Positions 33,801 through 41,340 of a stretch of 41,340 nucleotides of DNA are shown here, piece by piece. The stretch's first letter is position 1, and each line of letters begins with the position of its first letter. The stretch lies in the NCBI RefSeq assembly GCF_000974765.1, contig NZ_BBWU01000050.1, forward strand, positions 1 through 41,340. Reading direction: 5' to 3'. A program made the position numbers and the translations under genes. Source of the DNA: Sphingomonas changbaiensis NBRC 104936 (GTDB taxonomy: Bacteria; Pseudomonadota; Alphaproteobacteria; Sphingomonadales; Sphingomonadaceae). The notes under the pieces are model-generated. The model was not told where the DNA came from and did no database searches. It was given only the letters and a program-made list of their open reading frames with translations.

Positions 33801-33975
33801 CGGGGTGGGCGACAATCTGACGCTCACGCTGACTGTGGCGAACCTGTTCGACAAGCAGCCGCCGTTTACCGGCCAGGACGTGGGTTCGACGTCGTTCAAC
33901 AGCGGCAACATCTATCCGTCGACGTACGACGCTCTGGGCCGCACCTACCGCGTCAGCGCCCGCCTGCGCTTCTAA
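30841..33975 (+). CDS. TonB-dependent outer-membrane receptor
   Basis: This 1044-residue receptor has a signal peptide cleaved after AYA (residue 27) and a TonB-box-like start, DEGTIVVTGS (about 37-46). A plug domain covers about 55-165, with NVAEQLLREVPGV, FVNLRGLGSNRNLVLLDG and TTYGADAIAGVVNFITKR. A long beta-barrel ends in the aromatic RVSARLRF, the usual C-terminal barrel signal. It takes up an unknown substrate using TonB energy. Long loops with many Asn and Gly suggest an organic ligand, but that is a guess. Codon use is somewhat richer in T-ending codons (GGT, CGT, GTT) than its neighbours, which may reflect high expression. A strong terminator follows. Confidence 0.96.
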   Translation: MQLALRRHLLASTVLIGTSMLGTAAYAQTQAAAAPADEGTIVVTGSLITNPNLERSTPVNVTTSEEVELRQTNVAEQLLREVPGVVPSTGSAVNNGNGGSSFVNLRGLGSNRNLVLLDGVRIAPSGLVGRVDLNNIPLALIERTEVLTGGASTTYGADAIAGVVNFITKRNFSGLEATASEQITERGDGNVFRVDTTIGANFDDGRGNAVFSIGYQEADPVTQGARDFSRFNINAFTGNISGSGTKVPTTFTVVGTTAQAVDPTTGQFVPSANFPPFNFNPYNIFQTPFQRFNLFGQANYQVTDGVEVYTRGLFSKNTVKTIIAPSGAFGIDAEIPISNTLLPTPAALTLCQRNIDLDPRDPDVDADGNVISLNVLRPTLAQCQAARTSFNQNNPLTFDPTTGTFNNGTYLQAPTQVSRRATENGPRISDFRTQIFDYRLGVRGGITDSINYDVFGSYGESDQLQTIQNYTLNSRFRQGLLTTQDANGNLICQDPAFGCVPVNAFGPEGSITKAQAAFLTANSTVLTRTSLAQARATISGDFGASLPWASDAISFALGGEYRRYKASQASDTLAASGDLGGSGGPTPNIAGGFDVYEAFGELIAPIVQDKPFFQNLTFEGGIRYSHYTINAPGTPKFNTTTYKLGGSWEPVSAIKFRGNYAHAVRAPNIAELFAPQATGLTTISNDPCASLNDAGTVIRPTPTGTLALVCRAQGAPITQIGLIPQPTAGQGNATSGGNLNLKPEKSNSYTFGAVIQPDFLPGFSASVDYYHIKITGAITTPTVDDAIQACFGAPDAAGNFNPAAGAENSAACTIIKRNAATGALAGDPTVTPGLFLPLSNLGTIETDGIDVTMNYRADLGFAKLALNFAGNWTNSSKFKATPTSATRECVGLFSGNCGSPGGAGADIGSIQPEFSWTQRSTLSFDNVDLSLLWRHISAVHSEDGDSYIGPVPGKQSNLPGSPPPGTFGTRNFNFLPSADYFDLATRIGVGDNLTLTLTVANLFDKQPPFTGQDVGSTSFNSGNIYPSTYDALGRTYRVSARLRF

Positions 33976-34001
33976 GCGCCCGGCAGACGCCTGAACAAAG
34001 G

Positions 34002-34037
34002 GGGGCGGGTCCTTCGGGACCCGCCCCTTCTTTTTTG
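34002..34037 (+). terminator. Rho-independent terminator of the TonB receptor gene
   Basis: GGGGCGGGTCC (34002-34012), TTCG and GGACCCGCCCC (34017-34027) form a perfect 11-bp stem with a UUCG tetraloop, followed by TTCTTTTTTG. It lies 27 nt after the stop codon. It is the strongest terminator in the window. Confidence 0.95.
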
Positions 34038-34042
34038 TCGAA

Positions 34043-34239
34043 ATCCTCCCCTGGAAGGGGAGGTGGCGCGCGAAGCACGACGGAGGGGTGTCAGCGCCTC
34101 AGAACAAATCTCGGGCGCCGACACCCCTCCACCACTCGCCTCGCGAGTGTTCGAGCTTTCGGCTGCCCCCGGCAGCCGAAGATCGCGTCCGGGCGACGCG
34201 ATCTCGCCCGAACACCCCCTCCCCTTGCAGGCGAGGATC
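34043..34239. repeat. Composite intergenic palindromic repeats
   Basis: Several hairpins sit in series: CCTCCCCT/AGGGGAGG (about 34045-34061), GGAGGGGTGTC/GACACCCCTCC (about 34082-34131), CACTCGC/GCGAGTG (34134-34150) and GGCTGCC/GGCAGCC plus CGTCC-like arms up to about 34200. They separate the receptor terminator from the convergent gene at 34240-35262. They are of the same general kind as those at 5645 and 25597. Confidence 0.75.
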
Positions 34240-35262
34240 TTATGGCAGCAGCCCGCCCGGCAGCGTCGTCGGAATGCCCGCGCGCTCCGCCGTTACTTCC
34301 GCCCAACGCGTGACCTTTTCCAGCTCGTCGCGATGCGCGGCGCCGGCGTCCGCATATTCGGCATTACGATCGGCGCGCCCGAACGCCGCGCCGGACTTTG
34401 AGTTGCGGCCAAAGCTCGACGCCACAATCTCCCGCACCGTCCCGTCATCGACAGCCAGATCGTACAGCCGTGCCAGCGCAGCCACGGCCGCTTGCGGGGC
34501 GTCCAGCAGCGCCTCGCTGTCCAGCGTCCGCACACGCGGCCCAAGCGCCTGGACCAGCTCCGCGAACAGCGCTTGCTGCGCCAGCCAGCCGGCGGCGGCG
34601 ATCTGCAGGTCCGTCTGCCCGAAGAACTGCTCGTCATCGAAGCCGAGCCGCTGCACCAGCCCGTCCTTGCGCAGGCCGACGAACAGCTTGCGCACCCACA
34701 GCCGCCCGTCCAGCCCCTTCTTCGCGACAGAGGTCAGGAACAAAGGGAGCGGCGCGTGCAGCAGCAGCGCCTTCGCATCGGGCCGCAGCGCCATCATCAT
34801 CCGGATCAGCCCGTTCACGATGTTGGACGGCTTGATGACCACGGCCTCGCCGGGCGCGAACGGACGGGCCAGCAGGCGCAGCGCACCATCCATCACTTCG
34901 GCGACGTCGCGTCCTGCGGCCCCGCGCCGGCGCCAGCCGACGATATCGTTCAGGATCGCCGGCTCCTTCAGCCCCATCGCCAGCCCCTCGCGGTCGAACG
35001 CGCGGGCGAGCAGGGTCGAACAGCAGAAGGCGGAGTGAAAGATGAAGTGGACCGGGGCAGGCGGCGTCGCCGCGGCAAGCGCCTGACGTCTGTCGAACTC
35101 GATCGGCGTCCGCCCCTGCGGCAGATAATCGTCGACCACGAACGTTGCCGATCGATGCTCGTCCCGCGTCACATGCCGGAACTGAACCGCGTCCTTGCTC
35201 TCGACATAGCGATGCGCAAGCCAGAGCGGGTCGCGAGGGATTTGGGTGATATCGAGGCTCAT
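34240..35262 (-). CDS. Sulfotransferase-like P-loop protein
   Basis: This 340-residue protein has no signal peptide. Residues 72-90 (HFIFHSAFCCSTLLARAFD) resemble the phosphosulfate-binding loop of sulfotransferases, where the usual form is RSGSTLL. KEPAILNDI follows, and a later segment (VVIKPSNIVNGLI) fits the 3-prime phosphate-binding region. A sulfotransferase role is therefore plausible but unproven; the normal Gly-rich core is replaced by FCCST, which I recall in a sphingomonad-specific group. It converges on the TonB receptor gene. Confidence 0.65.
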   Translation of the reverse strand: MSLDITQIPRDPLWLAHRYVESKDAVQFRHVTRDEHRSATFVVDDYLPQGRTPIEFDRRQALAAATPPAPVHFIFHSAFCCSTLLARAFDREGLAMGLKEPAILNDIVGWRRRGAAGRDVAEVMDGALRLLARPFAPGEAVVIKPSNIVNGLIRMMMALRPDAKALLLHAPLPLFLTSVAKKGLDGRLWVRKLFVGLRKDGLVQRLGFDDEQFFGQTDLQIAAAGWLAQQALFAELVQALGPRVRTLDSEALLDAPQAAVAALARLYDLAVDDGTVREIVASSFGRNSKSGAAFGRADRNAEYADAGAAHRDELEKVTRWAEVTAERAGIPTTLPGGLLP

Positions 35263-35267
35263 AAACT

Positions 35268-35362
35268 CCGGTTCGGGCTGAGCTTGTGGGAAGCCCTCCC
35301 TTCTTTTTCCTGACTCTGAAAAAAGAACAAGGGAGGGCTTCGACAGGCTCAGCCCAAACCGG
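35268..35362. repeat. Intergenic inverted repeat (GAGCTTGTCGAAG family), second copy
   Basis: The left arm starts CCGGTTCGGGCTGAGCTTG at 35268 and the right arm ends CAGCCCAAACCGG at 35362. A TGACTCTG loop lies between TTTTTC and GAAAAA inner arms. It matches the element at 24782-24872 apart from a few bases. It lies between the clpB stop and the start of the leftward gene at 34240-35262. Confidence 0.9.
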
Positions 35363-35375
35363 GTGGGAGTTCCGC

Positions 35376-37955
<2,580 letters not shown>

Positions 37956-37980
37956 CTGGTCCCCTCACGAATGTGTGGCC

Positions 37981-38010
37981 GATGTGGTGTGTCTTTCTTG
38001 CAACACAAGG
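37981..38010 (-). promoter_or_regulatory. Possible RpoH (heat-shock) promoter of clpB
   Basis: On the leftward strand, CCTTG at 38006-38010 is followed after about 18 bp by CCACATCGG, near the alphaproteobacterial heat-shock -35/-10 spacing (CTTG and C-rich -10). The -10 match is imperfect. The call rests mainly on clpB being a known heat-shock gene and on the position about 30 bp upstream of the start. Confidence 0.35.
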
Positions 38011-38083
38011 GCGGCGGTCCTGGTGTCGGAACCCGGTTTGAGCGCGCTCGTTCCCGTCCCGACCTCGAAGCGGGAGACATCCC

Positions 38084-38908
38084 ATGCCCTACGCCGAAGC
38101 GCGCGATGGAACCAAGCTGCATCTGAAGGATCTGGGCGCGGGTGAGCCCGTCGTGCTGATCCATGGCTGGCCGCTCACCGGCGACATGTGGGAATATCAG
38201 ACGCTGGCGCTGCTGGAGGCGGGCTTCCGCGTCATCACCTATGATCGTCGCGGCTTCGGCCAGTCGAGCCATCCCGCGACCGGCTATGACTATGATACCT
38301 TCGCCGACGACCTCGCGGCGGTGCTCGACGCGTGTAAGGTCGAGCGCGCCAGCCTGGTCGGCTTCTCGATGGGCGGCGGCGAGGTTGCGCGCTACCTCTC
38401 CCGGCACGGCGCCGGCCGGGTCGCGCGCGCGGCCCTGGTCAGCTCGGTCGCCGGCTATCTGCTGAAGACCGACGACAATCCCGACGGCGTCGACGCCAGC
38501 GTGTTCGATCAGATGAAGGCGCAGATCCGGGAGGACCGGTTCAAGTTCCTGAAGACCTTCGCCGGCCAGTTCTACGGCGTCGGCTGGGTGTCGAGCCCGG
38601 TCAGCGACGCGTTGCTCGACTGGACCTTCATCCTCGCGATCATGGCCAGCCCCAAGGCGACGATCGACTGTGTCGACGCGTTCGGCCGCACCGATTTCCG
38701 CCCGGATTTCGCGGCGTTTGCCGGCGTGCCGACGCTGATCGTCCACGGCACCGGCGACAAGACCGTGCCGATCGAGCCCAGCGCCCACGCCGCCGCGCGC
38801 GGCATTCCCCACGCGACGCTGATCGAATATGACGGCGAGCCGCACGGCCTGTTCGCGACCGCGCCCGACCGGCTGAGCAAGGACCTGCTCGCCTTCCTGC
38901 GTTCCTGA
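38084..38908 (+). CDS. Alpha/beta hydrolase (non-haem chloroperoxidase/arylesterase-like)
   Basis: This 274-residue enzyme has the triad S95 (GFSMGGGE), D225 (HGTGDKTVP) and H254 (GEPHGLF). It has the oxyanion-hole motif HGWPLTGDMW (residues 27-36). This resembles the cofactor-free haloperoxidase/arylesterase group, whose natural job is ester or lactone hydrolysis. It has no signal peptide. The ATG at 38084 has GGGAGA nearby. The SDR gene follows after 19 bp, so they are likely one operon. Confidence 0.93.
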   Translation: MPYAEARDGTKLHLKDLGAGEPVVLIHGWPLTGDMWEYQTLALLEAGFRVITYDRRGFGQSSHPATGYDYDTFADDLAAVLDACKVERASLVGFSMGGGEVARYLSRHGAGRVARAALVSSVAGYLLKTDDNPDGVDASVFDQMKAQIREDRFKFLKTFAGQFYGVGWVSSPVSDALLDWTFILAIMASPKATIDCVDAFGRTDFRPDFAAFAGVPTLIVHGTGDKTVPIEPSAHAAARGIPHATLIEYDGEPHGLFATAPDRLSKDLLAFLRS

Positions 38909-38927
38909 TTCTCAAGGGAGAACGACC

Positions 38928-39701
38928 ATGTCCGGCAAGCTTGCGATCGTGACGGGCGCGTCGAGCGGCATCGGGCGGGAGCTGGCGAAGCTGGCGGCGC
39001 AGGACGGATACGACCTGATCGTCGCCGCCGACACGCCGCTGATGGACGCAGCGTCGGAGCTGAGGAATGCCGGCGCGGAGGTCGAGCAGGTCGAATGCGA
39101 CCTGTCCACGATCGACGGCGTCGATCGCCTGCTCGACGCCTGCCGGGGTCGCCAGATCGACATGCTCTTCGCCAATGCCGGTCACGGGCTCGGCCATGCG
39201 TTCCTCGATCAGCCGCCGGCCGAATGGCGGCACGTGATCGACACCAACATCACCGGCACAGTCTATCTGCTGCAGAAGGTGCTGCAGCAGATGGTCGCGC
39301 GGCGGCAGGGGCGGGTGCTGATCACCGGCTCGATCGCCGGCCACCTCGCGGGCGCGTTCCAGGCGGTCTACAACGGCACCAAGGCGTTCATCGACAGCTT
39401 TTCCGACGCGATCCATAACGAGCTGAAGGATAGCGGCGTCACCATCACCTGCCTGAAGCCGGGCGCGACCGAGACCCAGTTCTTCCACCGCGCCGGGCTC
39501 GACGACACCAAGGTCGGCCAGGCGAAGAAGGACGATCCCGCCGATGTCGCCCGCACCGGCTACGACGCGATGATGAAGGGCGAACGCAGCGTCATCTACG
39601 GCATGAAGAACAAGCTGGAGGTCGCCGCCGCCAGCGTGCTCGGCGGCGGCTTCTCGGCCCAGCAGCACCGCAAGCAGGCCGAGCCCGGCTCGGGCGAATA
39701 G
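38928..39701 (+). CDS. Short-chain dehydrogenase/reductase (classical SDR)
   Basis: This 257-residue NAD(P)-dependent oxidoreductase has the cofactor loop TGASSGIG (9-16), NAG in FANAGHG (82-87), S135 (ITGSIAG) and Y148-NGT-K152. The catalytic residues are complete. The VAAADTP stretch after the second strand offers no clear choice of NAD or NADP. The substrate is unknown. It starts at ATG 38928 with GGGAGAAC upstream, 19 bp after the alpha/beta hydrolase, and converges on the terminase gene with only 4 bp between. Confidence 0.95.
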   Translation: MSGKLAIVTGASSGIGRELAKLAAQDGYDLIVAADTPLMDAASELRNAGAEVEQVECDLSTIDGVDRLLDACRGRQIDMLFANAGHGLGHAFLDQPPAEWRHVIDTNITGTVYLLQKVLQQMVARRQGRVLITGSIAGHLAGAFQAVYNGTKAFIDSFSDAIHNELKDSGVTITCLKPGATETQFFHRAGLDDTKVGQAKKDDPADVARTGYDAMMKGERSVIYGMKNKLEVAAASVLGGGFSAQQHRKQAEPGSGE

Positions 39702-39705
39702 GGCG

Positions 39706-41040
39706 TCAGAACCCCCGCACCCGCGGCTCGGCACCGGTGCCCGGCATCAGCTCGGTCAGGGCCCAGACCATCGCGTCGGCGCGATCAGGGCTCGCCCCCG
39801 GCCCTTCGTAAAGGCCGCCGCGCACCATTCCGGTCAGCTGATCCTCGAGCTGCGGAAAGCGCCCGGCCAGCTTCGCTACGCCGCGCTCGAACAAGGCCGC
39901 CACCGGCTCCGCCCGCGCGACCTTGCCGCGCGCTGCATGGACCAGCTTCAGCGGCAGCCGCACGTCGGCGGCGCGCAGGCAGGCGGCGACCATCGCCCCG
40001 CCATTGTTGATTTCCGCGATCACCCGGTCCGCCCGCCAGCGCGCGGCGGCGTCCGCCACCGCCCGCGCCCAGCGTTGGGGTGAGGCATCGCCCAGGCTCG
40101 CATCCTCCAGCACGAACACGGTCCCGCCCCGGTCCAGGCCGGCCACCACGATCCCGCACGTGCCCGAGGACGCCGGCGGATCGACGCCGACCACAATGCG
40201 CCTGAAATCCTCCTCGGAACCGGGATGCTCGACCCGCGCGTCCTCGATCAGCGCCAGGGGCCACAGGCTCCCCTCGATGTCCTCGATCAGCTCCCCGTCC
40301 AGCTCCTGCCGCCCCAGCCGCGTGCCGGCATAGGCCGCCTCGATATGCTCGCGATAGGCAGGCGGCAGATGGAAATTGTCCGCCGTCCGTCCGTTTGACA
40401 CGACCACGCCCGGCTCCGCCAGCAGCCGCTTCAGCAGCGCCCCCGGCCGCGGCGTCGTCGTCACCAGCGTGCGCGGCCGCGGGCCCAGCCGCAGCCCCAG
40501 CATCAGATTGTCCCAGGTCTTCTCGCCCAGCCGCCATTTCGCGAGCTCGTCGCACCAGGCGGCATGATGCTGCGGCCCGCGCAAGGACTCCGGCCGCTCG
40601 GCCGAATACAGATGCGCCTCCGCGCCCGACGGAAAGCACACGATATGCTTGCTGGCGACATAGCGGACCTGCTCGTCCGCATGGGCGACCGCAATCAGCC
40701 CGCTTTCGCCCTCGACCATCACCGCCCGCGCCTCGTCGATCGTCGCCGCGACCAGCGCGATGCGCAGCGTCCCGTCGGCGCGCGCCAGCGCGCTCACCCA
40801 TTCGGCCCCCGCGCGCGTCTTGCCAAAGCCGCGCCCGGCCATGATCACCCACAGCCGCCAATCGCCTTCGGGCTCGAACTGGCCCTTACGCGCCTGCCAG
40901 CGCCATTGCTGGTGCAGGGCACGGTACACCGGGGTCGGCAGGCCTTTCAGGAATCGCGTCAGGAACGGGTCGTCGGATTCCGGTATCCGCCGCAGCAGGG
41001 CCGCGATCCGCAGCGCCTCGCGCCGCTCGCGCGGGCTCAT
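39706..41040 (-). CDS. Phage/GTA-type terminase large subunit
   Basis: This 444-residue DNA-packaging ATPase-nuclease has Walker A MAGRGFGKT (67-75) and Walker B CDE (163-165) preceded by AAW. The C-terminal RNase-H-like nuclease has conserved acids in VGVDPPAS, IAEINNGGAM and DRADAMVWAL. The wording of these motifs is like gene transfer agent terminases of alphaproteobacteria. The ATG at 41040 overlaps the stop of the upstream small gene (ATGA) and is preferred over a longer start at 41205 that would run through that gene. The genes expected next (portal, protease, capsid) are absent; a convergent SDR gene ends 4 bp away. Confidence 0.92.
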   Translation of the reverse strand: MSPRERREALRIAALLRRIPESDDPFLTRFLKGLPTPVYRALHQQWRWQARKGQFEPEGDWRLWVIMAGRGFGKTRAGAEWVSALARADGTLRIALVAATIDEARAVMVEGESGLIAVAHADEQVRYVASKHIVCFPSGAEAHLYSAERPESLRGPQHHAAWCDELAKWRLGEKTWDNLMLGLRLGPRPRTLVTTTPRPGALLKRLLAEPGVVVSNGRTADNFHLPPAYREHIEAAYAGTRLGRQELDGELIEDIEGSLWPLALIEDARVEHPGSEEDFRRIVVGVDPPASSGTCGIVVAGLDRGGTVFVLEDASLGDASPQRWARAVADAAARWRADRVIAEINNGGAMVAACLRAADVRLPLKLVHAARGKVARAEPVAALFERGVAKLAGRFPQLEDQLTGMVRGGLYEGPGASPDRADAMVWALTELMPGTGAEPRVRGF

Positions 41041-41177
41041 TTGCCCTTCCTTTTGCGTCCGGCGTCGACGCCAAACGCGCGCAGCCGCTTGGTCAGCGCC
41101 TCGAACAGCTTGCGCCGCGTCTGCTGGACCTGAACTACGCGCCGCTTGTTGGGAAGTATCCGCACCCGCTCCGCCAT
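41037..41177 (-). CDS. 46-residue basic protein upstream of the terminase gene
   Basis: This short protein (MAERVRILPNKRRVVQVQQ..., ending GRKRKGK) is unrecognised. It is very rich in Lys and Arg, consistent with nucleic acid binding, and its mid-part can form an amphipathic helix. The start ATG at 41177 has a perfect GGAGG ribosome-binding site 7 nt upstream. Its stop overlaps the terminase ATG, so the two are translationally coupled. It is too short to be a normal small terminase (about 100 residues or more). Confidence 0.7.
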   Translation of the reverse strand: MAERVRILPNKRRVVQVQQTRRKLFEALTKRLRAFGVDAGRKRKGK

Positions 41178-41243
41178 CGCGCCCTCCAAAAGAAAAGGCC
41201 GGCACGGCAATCGCCGTCCGGCCAAGGAATCCATCGTTGCGTC

Positions 41244-41272
41244 GACATACCAGAACAGTGTCACGATGTCAA
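41244..41272 (-). promoter_or_regulatory. Promoter of the terminase operon
   Basis: On the leftward strand TTGACA (41267-41272) is followed after 17 bp by TATGTC (41244-41249). The spacing and perfect -35 fit a sigma-70 promoter with a leader of about 60 nt to the 46-residue gene. The sequence TGACA-TCG-TGACA starting within the -35 is a short direct repeat that a regulator might use. Confidence 0.5.
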
Positions 41273-41298
41273 GAAAAATAACCAAATAGGTCCTAAAG

Positions 41299-41340
41299 TC
41301 AGATGCGGCCGAGCGTGCGAACAGCCGCCGCAGCCCCTCT
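41299..41340 (-). CDS. Possible C-terminal end of a leftward gene, cut by the window edge
   Basis: A leftward frame open to the window edge ends with AAAVRTLGRI and a TGA at 41299-41301. Only 13 codons are visible. It is consistent with a gene ending upstream of the terminase promoter, but too short to identify or to be sure of the frame. Confidence 0.25.
   Translation of the reverse strand, partial: RGAAAAVRTLGRI

Noticed and set aside
41040-41205. A longer terminase start at 41205
   Set aside because: It would read through the 46-residue gene in another frame and add a low-quality sequence. The ATG at 41040 overlaps the small gene's stop and begins a normal terminase N-terminus.

Overview
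The window (41,340 bp, GC-rich, strong G/C third-position bias) looks like chromosome from an alphaproteobacterium of the order Sphingomonadales, probably Sphingomonas or a close relative. The main pointers are a PEPxxWA-type C-terminal sorting signal, a zinc-free 41-residue L36, a 1385-residue RpoB, a long TonB-dependent receptor, the purD/xseA/DUF2093/M23 block, and many of the intergenic inverted repeats common in sphingomonads. No rRNA, tRNA, CRISPR array or insertion sequence was found.

Layout. 1-1476: a leftward, membrane-anchored Pro/Ala-rich protein, then a 319-bp divergent gap with a palindrome and a strong sigma-70 promoter for rpoB. 1477-10027: rpoB and rpoC, separated by a double-hairpin repeat and ended by a terminator. 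10144-12282: three small uncharacterised proteins and leftward prs; an 11069-11332 gene and prs end inside one shared hairpin. 12381-16769: nadE, a Phd/VapC toxin-antitoxin pair whose toxin gene overlaps gltX, gltX itself, and tdk. 16967-20313: a PEP-CTERM protein with a terminator, typA, and a second Phd/VapC pair whose operator-like palindrome touches the typA stop codon. 20320-22926 (leftward): rpmJ, a HAD hydrolase, a serine hydrolase and an EVE-domain protein. 23072-25587: a DUF4136-like lipoprotein overlapping an M14 carboxypeptidase gene, then gpmA. 25741-29950: a TM-HhH protein coupled to purD, whose start codon overlaps the divergent xseA start codon, followed by DUF2093 and an M23 peptidase. 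30095-35262: a small periplasmic protein, a large TonB-dependent receptor with a strong terminator, and a convergent sulfotransferase-like protein. 35376-39701: leftward clpB and divergent alpha/beta hydrolase and SDR genes. 39706-41340: a leftward phage/GTA-type large terminase with a 46-residue basic partner and no portal gene beside it.

Most genes are housekeeping: transcription (rpoB, rpoC), translation (gltX, rpmJ, typA), nucleotide and NAD supply (prs, purD, tdk, nadE), glycolysis (gpmA), repair (xseA) and proteostasis (clpB). The accessory layer is two toxin-antitoxin modules placed tightly against translation genes, a set of intergenic palindromic repeats of several families, the PEP-CTERM protein, the TonB receptor, and the isolated terminase. 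I did not find a clearly new multi-gene system. The best candidates for follow-up are the VapC-gltX coupling, the isolated terminase pair, the lipoprotein/M14 carboxypeptidase pair, and the repeat that sits directly before the rpoC ribosome-binding site.
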